The position numbers and the translations under genes were made by a program. The notes below the pieces were generated by a model that saw only the letters and a list, made by a program, of their open reading frames with translations, made no database searches and was not told where the DNA came from. From SOIA01 sp050116035 (GTDB taxonomy: Bacteria; Acidobacteriota; Aminicenantia; Aminicenantales; Aminicenantaceae), in NCBI GenBank assembly GCA_050116035.1, contig JASFPJ010000211.1:1-6150 (forward strand): a stretch of 6,150 nucleotides of DNA, written 5' to 3'. This document shows, in pieces, positions 1 to 6,150 of the stretch; the stretch's first letter is position 1; each line of letters opens with the position of its first letter.

Positions 1-551
1 GTTTTCTTCTTGGTGGTAGCGGGAGGATAGTTGCCAGGCATCTTAAAAACTGTGGCTGGAATATCGTAATCTTCGAGTATCTGCCAGAAAGCTCTTCCTT
101 TTCGCGAAAGCTTGACTTCTCCTCCAGAAAGAGGAAGAACTAAATTCCCGATCTTTATTGTTTTTCCAGCCTCTCTGGTCTCGGCCCCTGAGAACTCGGG
201 AAGGTAATTTTCTGGGTCCCTGTGGACGAAATCGAAGATGCCATGACCTCCGGGATTCATTCCTGTTGTGACATTCGACCAGGCGACAGGACTCTGAGGA
301 GGAATGCTTGTCCTGAGGCGACGGAAATCTCCTTGATTCCACAGCTTCTGGAATGAGGGGAGTTTTCCCTGTTTCATCCAGACTTGAAGTAGGTGAGGGT
401 CCATTCCATCCAGGCCAAGGATGAGGACTTTTTTTTGGGTGTCTTTTTTTCCTTGAGTTTTGGCCAACAGCTCGGAACCGCTACCCAGAGAGAGAAGGGC
501 TCCGGATGCGAGGCCGAATTTAATGAAGTCTCTTCGATTTATCCGTTTCAC
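1..551 (-). CDS. Tat-exported alkaline phosphatase superfamily phosphohydrolase (3' part outside window)
   Basis: The N-terminal 183 residues of a predicted metal-dependent phosphohydrolase of the AP superfamily (COG3379-like) are visible; the frame is still open at the left edge. The start is GTG at 551-549, overlapping the upstream stop by 4 nt (GTGA), with a GAAGGG ribosome site 9 nt ahead. An in-frame stop lies upstream with no ATG, GTG or TTG in between. The protein begins MKRINRRDFIKFG, a classic twin-arginine signal with Arg6-Arg7, followed by a short hydrophobic stretch (about 11-23) and a possible cleavage site after LLA30, so export of a folded, metal-loaded enzyme is inferred. Catalytic landmarks are GLDGMDP (metal ligand Asp48), QSPVAW (probable nucleophile Ser87) and TTGMNPGGHGIFDF (about 95-108). 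The blocks HRDPENYLP and FWQIL match the 718-residue neighbour, so these two are closer to each other than to the 429-residue protein. The second half of the active site lies outside. The substrate is unknown. Confidence 0.88.
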   Translation of the reverse strand, partial: MKRINRRDFIKFGLASGALLSLGSGSELLAKTQGKKDTQKKVLILGLDGMDPHLLQVWMKQGKLPSFQKLWNQGDFRRLRTSIPPQSPVAWSNVTTGMNPGGHGIFDFVHRDPENYLPEFSGAETREAGKTIKIGNLVLPLSGGEVKLSRKGRAFWQILEDYDIPATVFKMPGNYPPATTKKK

Positions 552-2704
552 TTTTTCTTTCCCTTCATTTTCTTTTTTTGATTTGCCTGATCATCCTGTG
601 TATCTATCAAAGAATGCCCATCCATATGGGGAGGAATTTCGAGGCCAAAGAGTGTAAGTGCAGTGGGAGCGATGTCCATTATGGATGGACTGGCTGTGTT
701 TATTTTTTGAGTGCTGAAGAAGATTCCCGGAACCAGCCTGGGATCGATGCAGTGGTCTCCACTCCATGCCTTGGTGTTGTCTTCAAAAATAGTCTCGTTC
801 ACTTTCCCTGTGACTGAATCCCAGGAGATTCTGTATCCTTCGTTGTATCCGACTATCAAGTCAGGACAGTTGTCTTTATAGGGACCTGGGAGGAATTCAT
901 CGCGGTCAAAAACTTTATTGATGGCCACTGAATCCTTATCATTATCCTCCAAACCGTTGAGTTTTTTGAGAAGCTCTTTCTTGAGAGCTTCGGTTTCCTC
1001 GCCAGGATTCACGACTCCTTTCGCTTCTCTGCCTTTCTGATTGAGATATATCCCGCCAAGGCCAAGGGCATAGACTCTTGTTTTTTCCCAATCCACGTCC
1101 TTGAACCACTCTTCGCTCTCTTTTTTTCCTTCCTTGAGAGAAAGATAGCCATTCAAGTAGAGCCAGGAATTCAGGTTCACTCCCCGGCGGAAGGATTTGA
1201 AACCGTGGTCAGACATGATGATCAGGGCGGATTTTCCATCTAATCTATCAAGAGCTTTGCCCACCAGTGTATCCATTTTCACATAAAGTTCTTCCATGAC
1301 TTGTGCGCTCATTTTTGTCGGACCGCTCTGTGCGGCCGGGTGGTCCTTATCCAGGTAACGCCAGAACATGTGCTGAATGCTGTCTGTGGTTTCGAAGACA
1401 CAAGTGACCAGGCCTTTTCGTGTCTTGTCTATGGCGTTGAAGAGCATGTCTTCCCATTCCTGGTGGTTTGAATAAGTGAGCTCCAGGAAGGCCTCTTCGC
1501 TCAGCGCCCCTTCGTTAAGAGCCCAGGTGTCGTTCGCTTCCCCGAGTGTGATGAAACTCCCCTGCAATTTGGCCAGGTAGACAGAGTAAATAAATGGATA
1601 AGAAATGGGAAGAGCCGGTTTCTCCGGGTCAATATTCAGAGGAGTGAGATACATCTCGAAATGAGGATGGATTTGGGATATATAAAAACGGCAGATGGCC
1701 CTTATTTTCATTCCCAATCCCGGACGGAAAGTCAATTTTATCCATTCGGAAAAAGTGTTGCTTTTAAGCTCTAGTCTTTGGCCTGACACCTCCAATACGG
1801 CTCCTTTTTTATCCTCATCGATGGTGATAGTCAGGGGAAGCCGCAGCTCCTCTTCTTTTTTGAGAAGGTTGTTTTCTGGACCTGAGATTGTGGTTTCTAT
1901 TTCGTTTTCAGTAATGCGGATTGGAATGATGACTCCTCCTTCTCGCTTTTGAACCTTCTCCTTATCCGTTGTGTAGAAGAAAAAAGTTCCCTGGCTGCCT
2001 TTGAGGTCAGGAGCACACATGCCTGAGAGGAGATGTCCGGAGAATTTTTCTGGAGGGAAAGTTATGGGGACGCGGAGAATCGTGCTGAAAATGCCTTCCT
2101 TTCCCAGGATTTTCCAGAAGGGGATACTTTTGCGCAGGCCTTTGATCTCAGGTTTGGAGAGCGGGATATTGTATTTGCCCAGAGACAAGATTTTTTTGGG
2201 CTTGCCGATTCGGGCCGAGGAAAGGTCAGGGAGGTAAGTTCTGGGATCCCGGCTGAGAAAGTCGAAGATGTTGTGTTTGGACGGATTGGTGCCGGTCATG
2301 AAGGAAGACCAGGCCACAGGGGAAATGGCCGGAGTGGTTGTCTGGAGCTTGGCGTAAGCACCTGATTTTTTAATTTTTGAGAAATTCGGAAGCTTCTCCT
2401 CAGACATGAATTTTTCCACAAGAGTGGGTTCCATCCCATCCAGGCCTAGGATAATGAGTTTATCAATAAGGCTTCTTTTATACGCCTTCTGTCCCTTGAT
2501 CGTCCGGATGAGAAATCGAATAGGCCAAGTCAGAAAGGAAAAGACAGCCAAAAAAAACGTCAATAAAAGGACCAGAAAAGAAGAGAGAAAGGCAAAACCC
2601 GCTCCGGGTCCGACATATGCCTGGAGGGGCAGAGAAAGAGCGAGGATGAGAAGGAATAGAACCCAGACTTTTTGATTTTTCTTCCTGTTTTTCATCGAGG
2701 TCAT
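548..2704 (-). CDS. Membrane-anchored alkaline phosphatase superfamily phosphohydrolase/phosphodiesterase
   Basis: A 718-residue predicted metal-dependent phosphohydrolase or phosphomutase of the AP superfamily (COG3379-like, related to type I phosphodiesterase/nucleotide pyrophosphatase). The N-terminus has a basic leader, a hydrophobic segment at about 13-30 (signal peptide or first membrane helix), the motif AYVGPGAGFAF (29-39), and a second hydrophobic segment at about 38-58. The catalytic core starts at about 82. Ligands visible: Asp89 (GLDG), Ser128 (ISPVAW, nucleophile position), Asp441 and His445 (TTDSIQH), Asp499-His500 (SDHGF) and His651 (GDH); this is the complete NPP-type two-metal set. 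MTGTNP (136-141) follows the nucleophile, and the C-terminal DIAPT...PPHMDG is typical of the fold. Residues about 235-410 form an extra, apparently beta-rich region between the core halves, missing from the 429-residue paralogue. The tail is Lys-rich. The ATG directly follows the upstream TAA (no spacer), so translation is probably coupled; ATG at 2695-2693 (Met4) is an alternative start. No clear ribosome site is seen. Substrate unknown; an envelope phosphoester is a guess. Confidence 0.9.
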   Translation of the reverse strand: MTSMKNRKKNQKVWVLFLLILALSLPLQAYVGPGAGFAFLSSFLVLLLTFFLAVFSFLTWPIRFLIRTIKGQKAYKRSLIDKLIILGLDGMEPTLVEKFMSEEKLPNFSKIKKSGAYAKLQTTTPAISPVAWSSFMTGTNPSKHNIFDFLSRDPRTYLPDLSSARIGKPKKILSLGKYNIPLSKPEIKGLRKSIPFWKILGKEGIFSTILRVPITFPPEKFSGHLLSGMCAPDLKGSQGTFFFYTTDKEKVQKREGGVIIPIRITENEIETTISGPENNLLKKEEELRLPLTITIDEDKKGAVLEVSGQRLELKSNTFSEWIKLTFRPGLGMKIRAICRFYISQIHPHFEMYLTPLNIDPEKPALPISYPFIYSVYLAKLQGSFITLGEANDTWALNEGALSEEAFLELTYSNHQEWEDMLFNAIDKTRKGLVTCVFETTDSIQHMFWRYLDKDHPAAQSGPTKMSAQVMEELYVKMDTLVGKALDRLDGKSALIIMSDHGFKSFRRGVNLNSWLYLNGYLSLKEGKKESEEWFKDVDWEKTRVYALGLGGIYLNQKGREAKGVVNPGEETEALKKELLKKLNGLEDNDKDSVAINKVFDRDEFLPGPYKDNCPDLIVGYNEGYRISWDSVTGKVNETIFEDNTKAWSGDHCIDPRLVPGIFFSTQKINTASPSIMDIAPTALTLFGLEIPPHMDGHSLIDTQDDQANQKKKMKGKKK
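561..566 (-). promoter_or_regulatory. Ribosome binding site for the GTG-started Tat gene
   Basis: GAAGGG on the minus strand ends 9 nt before the GTG at 551-549. It lies inside the last codons of the 718-residue gene, in its Lys-rich tail. It supports the otherwise uncommon GTG start and a coupled translation of the two genes. The match to the anti-Shine-Dalgarno sequence is moderate (AAGG core). Confidence 0.5.
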
Positions 2705-3994
2705 TTAAAAATTTTCCAGTATTATCTCTGCCAAATCAGAGATTGTGAGTTCCTCTCCATGCTCTGATTGTGACCAGAAAAAGGCATCATCCCAAGTGTG
2801 CATTCCTTGAAGGTTGGTCCGGCCGAAAACCTCTTTTTTCTTGACTGACCCTTTCATGTCAAAACCGGGCTCAGAAAGCGCGATCAAATCCGGACCTTGG
2901 GGAACATAAGGGCCTGAATAGATTTCTTCTGTATCGAAGACGCATTTAATGATTTTCTTGCCAGAGTATTCCATCCCTTCCAGCCTTTTCTTGATCTCTT
3001 GTTTAAGAATTTCTTTTTCTGACTGTTCGACGCATCCTTGAGGGAATTTTCCTTTCATGTTCAAGTAGATCCGGTTAGGATCCATGGCAAAAGCTCTTGA
3101 GGAGGGGCTGATCTCGGAGAGGCTTTCAGGCGATGGCGTCGCAAATCCCAAGTACCCTTCCTTCTCAAGCCAGGCATTGAGGTAGACTTCTTGTTCAATC
3201 CCTGTGAATCCGTGGTCAGAAAGAAGATAGAAAGGGCTGTCCTCACTGGCAATTTTTCTGTAAGACTCCACAATTTTATTGATCATTTGGTCAATTTGTC
3301 GGTAGTAATCGAGAAACTGACTGTGGCCCGTATGATTTTCATGTTCGTACGCATCCCATTGAAAGTGGTGGAGCCTGTCGGTTCCAGTCACGACGAATTC
3401 AAAATAATCCCACTCTTCTTTCAGCAGTGATTCCAAAGCTTTTTGGCGGGTTCCCAGCGTTTTTAAAAGCTCCCCCCAGAGATATTCTGAATCTTCTCTT
3501 GACTTAAGGGTATCGATATCTATCGTGTAGTCCATTTTTTCAAGAGTCGATAGGAATGAAAGAGGATAGACAGCCTTGGATAACTCTATGGCGACGAAGC
3601 CCGAGATAAGGATGCCGTTGATTTCTCGAGCCGGGTAGGTCGAAGGTTGGTTGATGATGATACATCTTTTTCCTTGCTTTCCGAGGACGTCCCAGAATGT
3701 CTCCTTTTTTAAGTCAAGAAAATTCGGAAAACGAAGAGAATATGAATCTTTTTTTAAATCTGTAAAGCCAAAAATTCCATGGGTGCCGGGATTCGTGCCG
3801 GTCATGAAATTCGTCCAGCTAACAGATGAGATTTCTGGGAGACTGGCTTTCATCCTGTGTAGATGGCCAGATTCGATGAGGCGTGAGACCTCAGGCATGA
3901 TTCCTTTCTGGGCGAGGTCAAGGAGGAGAGAGTGGGGGACGCCATCCAGCCCGATGACGAGAATCCTTTTCTTCTTTTTTTTCTTAAACAGCAT
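2705..3994 (-). CDS. Cytoplasmic alkaline phosphatase superfamily phosphohydrolase (short form)
   Basis: A 429-residue predicted phosphohydrolase or phosphomutase of the AP superfamily. There is no signal peptide or membrane segment: after MLF and a run of six lysines (4-9) the core starts at once with ILVIGLDG, so a cytoplasmic location is inferred. The complete active-site set is visible: Asp17 (GLDG), Ser56 (ISSVSW, nucleophile position), Asp206 and His210 (GTDRLHH), Asp260-His261 (SDHGF) and His399 (GMH). MTGTNPGTHGIFGF (64-77) is the family signature after the nucleophile. Compared with the 718-residue neighbour it lacks the anchor, the roughly 140-175-residue insert and the final PPxMDG-type tail, ending soon after TISDLAEIIL. 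ATG at 3994 is the only ATG, GTG or TTG in this frame between the upstream gene's end and the core. No Shine-Dalgarno sequence precedes it; a TATAAT box lies 13 nt upstream. It is the first gene of the three-gene phosphatase run. Substrate unknown. Confidence 0.9.
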   Translation of the reverse strand: MLFKKKKKKRILVIGLDGVPHSLLLDLAQKGIMPEVSRLIESGHLHRMKASLPEISSVSWTNFMTGTNPGTHGIFGFTDLKKDSYSLRFPNFLDLKKETFWDVLGKQGKRCIIINQPSTYPAREINGILISGFVAIELSKAVYPLSFLSTLEKMDYTIDIDTLKSREDSEYLWGELLKTLGTRQKALESLLKEEWDYFEFVVTGTDRLHHFQWDAYEHENHTGHSQFLDYYRQIDQMINKIVESYRKIASEDSPFYLLSDHGFTGIEQEVYLNAWLEKEGYLGFATPSPESLSEISPSSRAFAMDPNRIYLNMKGKFPQGCVEQSEKEILKQEIKKRLEGMEYSGKKIIKCVFDTEEIYSGPYVPQGPDLIALSEPGFDMKGSVKKKEVFGRTNLQGMHTWDDAFFWSQSEHGEELTISDLAEIILENF

Positions 3995-4007
3995 AACAAA
4001 ACAAATT

Positions 4008-4036
4008 ATTATAGCACTGATTGGAATTTCTCTCCA
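4008..4036 (-). promoter_or_regulatory. Candidate sigma70-type promoter for the phosphatase operon
   Basis: On the minus strand TGGAGA (4036-4031, 4 of 6 to TTGACA) is followed after 17 nt by a perfect TATAAT (4013-4008). Transcription would start near 4001, leaving only about 6-8 nt before the ATG at 3994, which would be a near-leaderless message. That fits the absence of a ribosome site. The location in the only gap of the window supports it, but AT-rich intergenic DNA can give such boxes by chance. Confidence 0.4.
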
Positions 4037-4045
4037 GAACAGTGA

Positions 4046-4060
4046 TGGGAAATGTTCCCA
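4046..4060. repeat. Short perfect inverted repeat in the intergenic gap
   Basis: TGGGAA, a 3-nt spacer, then TTCCCA: 6-bp arms that are exact reverse complements. It lies between the synthetase stop (4084) and the candidate -35 box (4031-4036), about 10 bp upstream of the latter. It could be an operator half-site pair or a small mRNA hairpin. There is no T-tract after it on the minus strand, so it does not look like an intrinsic terminator. A chance occurrence is possible. Confidence 0.35.
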
Positions 4061-4083
4061 GAATGCCGATGAGATTCTATCGA

Positions 4084-6150
4084 TTAATCTGACTCTTTTG
4101 AGGCCAGGATAATTCTGGCGTCGACAGAAGTGCAGCCCTTTCCCTTCTCATATACAATGAGAGGGTTGATATCCAGTTCCTTGATATCTTCAAAATCTGT
4201 GACGAGTTGAGAAAGCCTCTTCAAACAGTCGGCAATCGCATCTATGTCGTATTCCTTTTCTCCGCGAAAGCCTTCGAGGATTTTATGGGTTTTTGTGCTT
4301 GTGATCATCACTGTTGCAGTGAGTTCGCGGATGGGAGCCACCCTAAAGGTCACATCTTCAAGGGCTTCGACATAGATTCCTCCCAGGCCGAACATGAGAA
4401 TGGGCCCAAATTGAGGATCTCTGTTCATGCCCAGTATGATTTCTTTTCCCTCGGAAGCCATTTCTTCGACAAGCACACCCTTTATTTTCGCATCCGGTTT
4501 TTGAGCGAGGACGTTCTTGACGATGTCGTGGTAGCCTTTCCGCACTTCAGTTTTATTCTTCAAATTGAGTTTGACTCCTCCAAAATCGAATTTATGGAGG
4601 ATATCCTGAGAGGCGATTTTTAAAACAACAGGAAAGCCTATCTTTTCGGCTGCATCTACAGCTTGGACTTCGTTTTCTGCGAGTAGAGATTTGACCACAG
4701 GAAAATTGTAAGCCTTGAGTATCTCATAGGATTCCTGCTCCAGAAGAAACTGGCGGCCCTCTTTTTTGACTGTATCTATGATTTTTTTGGCTCTGCTTTT
4801 GTTCACCTTGAACTTTTTTATTCCGGTCCTGGGTCTGCGGAGCCACCAGGTGAATTTTGTCATCTCGGAAAGGACTCTGGCTGCCGATTCAGGAAACCGG
4901 TAAGCCGGAATACCGTTTTCTTCCAGGATTTCGATTCCGCTGGAGACATCGTACACACCTAAAAAACAACACAGGACAGGTTTCTTAAATTCCTGGGCCA
5001 CTTTGACTATTGTCTTGGCAATTTTCTCCACATCAGTAAAGGCAGTGGGAGTGAGAATAATGATTGAAGAATCAACGTTTTTATCATTAAGAATTTCTCT
5101 GAGAGTCTCTTCATACTGCTCCTCCTGTGCTTCTGCAATCAGGTCAATGGGATTGTTCAGACTGGCAGTCGGAGGAAGAATTTTTTTCAAAGTCTTGAGT
5201 GTCCTGGGACTGAAGGAGGCAATGTTCAATCCATAGCGGATACAGGAGTCAGTGGCCAGGATTCCCGGACCGCCTGAATTGGTGACGATGGCAACATTCC
5301 CATTTTTTGGCAGGGGTTGACTGGAAAAGGCCTTGACATAGTCAAAGATTTCTTCCAGGGTTTCTCCCCTCAGGACACCACACTGGCTGAATATGGCATC
5401 ATAGACTCTGTCCGAACCAGCCAGCGACCCGGTATGGGATGAAACAGCTCTGGCACCGAGTAATGTCCGCCCCGCCTTGAGTGCGATTATGGGCTTGGGA
5501 TGGGTGGGACTGCTCGTGATTTCGCGGGCGATATTCATGAATTCTCTCCCCTCCGCCAGGTCTTCAAGATACATAAGGATGACATCTGTTTTCGGGTCGT
5601 TTTTCAAATAAAGTAAAAGTTCGTTCTCAGTCAGTCCGGCCTTGTTCCCCATGCTTATAAATTTAGAAAAGCCGATGTTCGCCTCTATAGCGTAATCCAA
5701 CACCGCCACACACAGTGCGCCGCTTTGAGACAGGAAGGCAATGTTTCCTTCCTTGGACATCTGCGTCCCGAATGTCGCATTCATCGATGAGACAGGATCG
5801 GTGTTGATAACACCCAAGCAGTTCGGACCGAACAGGGAAATGTCATATTTGGCGATGATTTTTTTGACATTATCTTCCAGTTCTATCCCTTTTCCACCGA
5901 TCTCTTTAAATCCGGCGGAAATGACTATGGCTCCTTTGATGTGCTTTTTACCGCACTCCTCCAGAACTTCTGGAACGAATTGTGAAGGCACGATGATGAC
6001 GGCCATGTCGACCACATCAGGAATCTCGATGACATTGCGGTAGCATTTGATGCCGAGTATTCCTTTGGCCTTGGGATTCACAGGGTAAACGATTCCCTGA
6101 TACCGGCTGTCAATGATGTTGGCCAGGAGGGAATGACCCACGCTTCCTGG
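4084..6150 (-). CDS. Acetyl/acyl-CoA synthetase (ADP-forming), fused alpha-beta subunits (5' end outside window)
   Basis: This enzyme interconverts acyl-CoA + ADP + phosphate and free acid + CoA + ATP in the cytoplasm, conserving energy by substrate-level phosphorylation. Of the protein, 688 residues are visible; numbering is from the first. The frame is open to the right edge and begins PGSVGHSLLANI, an internal motif of the CoA-binding domain, so roughly 20-35 residues are missing. Order: CoA-binding Rossmann domain (to about 125; VYPVNPK, FGPNCLG), two ligase-CoA/flavodoxin-like subdomains (about 135-435; SQSGAL, TNSGGPG), then an ATP-grasp domain (about 460-685). The active-site histidine is His239 in SSHTGSLAGSD, phosphorylated in this family; His519 in DILHKFDFGGV is the second conserved histidine, in the beta part. 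The end motif ELDINPL supplies ATP-grasp residues. With the missing start, the length suits single-chain alpha-beta fusions of about 700 residues. Acyl specificity (acetate, propionate, branched or aryl acids) cannot be read from the sequence. The stop is 89 nt before the phosphatase genes. Confidence 0.93.
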   Translation of the reverse strand, partial: PGSVGHSLLANIIDSRYQGIVYPVNPKAKGILGIKCYRNVIEIPDVVDMAVIIVPSQFVPEVLEECGKKHIKGAIVISAGFKEIGGKGIELEDNVKKIIAKYDISLFGPNCLGVINTDPVSSMNATFGTQMSKEGNIAFLSQSGALCVAVLDYAIEANIGFSKFISMGNKAGLTENELLLYLKNDPKTDVILMYLEDLAEGREFMNIAREITSSPTHPKPIIALKAGRTLLGARAVSSHTGSLAGSDRVYDAIFSQCGVLRGETLEEIFDYVKAFSSQPLPKNGNVAIVTNSGGPGILATDSCIRYGLNIASFSPRTLKTLKKILPPTASLNNPIDLIAEAQEEQYEETLREILNDKNVDSSIIILTPTAFTDVEKIAKTIVKVAQEFKKPVLCCFLGVYDVSSGIEILEENGIPAYRFPESAARVLSEMTKFTWWLRRPRTGIKKFKVNKSRAKKIIDTVKKEGRQFLLEQESYEILKAYNFPVVKSLLAENEVQAVDAAEKIGFPVVLKIASQDILHKFDFGGVKLNLKNKTEVRKGYHDIVKNVLAQKPDAKIKGVLVEEMASEGKEIILGMNRDPQFGPILMFGLGGIYVEALEDVTFRVAPIRELTATVMITSTKTHKILEGFRGEKEYDIDAIADCLKRLSQLVTDFEDIKELDINPLIVYEKGKGCTSVDARIILASKESD

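Noticed and set aside
43..342. Minus-strand open frame of 99 codons in a second frame
   Set aside because: It overlaps the Tat phosphatase frame, whose translation carries the AP-superfamily signature; the alternative translation is Ser/Arg-rich with no motif.
2033..2365. Plus-strand open frames opposite the nucleophile region of the 718-residue gene
   Set aside because: These are antisense shadows of a conserved coding region.
2290..3810. Repeated stretch gccggtcatgaa seen in two of the phosphatase genes
   Set aside because: It encodes the same conserved MTGT motif in paralogues and is not a mobile or regulatory repeat.
4046..4060. Inverted repeat as a rho-independent terminator of the synthetase gene
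   Set aside because: The stem is only 6 bp and no T-rich tract follows on the minus strand.
3651..4112. Plus-strand open frame of 153 codons spanning the gap and the start of the short phosphatase
   Set aside because: It is antisense to a well-supported catalytic core, and its translation shows no recognisable family or composition of a real protein.
3995..4140. In-frame upstream extension of the 429-residue protein giving a hydrophobic stretch (ISAIIICFVMLF) before the lysines, resembling a membrane anchor
   Set aside because: The frame is open back into the synthetase gene, but contains no ATG, GTG or TTG before the stop upstream, so no conventional start could make it; the promoter-like boxes also occupy this stretch.
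6139..6141. GTG as the start of the acyl-CoA synthetase
   Set aside because: The preceding codons read Pro-Gly-Ser and complete the internal family motif PGSVGHS, so this valine is internal and the gene continues beyond the window.

Overview
All recognisable genes in this window lie on the minus strand and read from right to left, covering almost every base. The organism looks bacterial: moderate GC, a twin-arginine (Tat) signal, a sigma70-like promoter candidate and tightly packed genes. An ADP-forming acyl-CoA synthetase of the fused alpha-beta type points to an anaerobic or fermentative lineage, often one known only from metagenomes. I cannot name the phylum from sequence alone.

Layout in transcription order. 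From the right edge (6150) to 4084 is a 5'-truncated gene for a fused acetyl/acyl-CoA synthetase (ADP-forming). An 89-bp gap (3995-4083) follows, holding a small inverted repeat and a plausible promoter. Next come three consecutive genes of the alkaline phosphatase (AP) superfamily, of the COG3379-like 'predicted phosphohydrolase or phosphomutase' type: a 429-residue protein without a signal peptide (2705-3994), a 718-residue protein with an N-terminal membrane anchor (548-2704), and a Tat-signal-bearing protein cut by the left edge (1-551).

The three phosphatase-like genes almost certainly form one translation unit. The first stop codon abuts the second start with no gap, and the second and third genes overlap by 4 nt. 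The two complete proteins keep the full set of AP-superfamily metal ligands, and all three have serine at the position of the nucleophile. The three N-termini predict three locations: cytoplasm, membrane with the catalytic domain on one face, and Tat export. This tandem set, one catalytic fold placed in different compartments with an extra domain in the 718-residue member, is the most interesting feature of the window. Its substrate is unknown. The synthetase may share transcription with the set or simply be its neighbour.

I see no tRNA, rRNA, CRISPR array, insertion sequence or other mobile element. No stretch over 300 bases lacks a gene.
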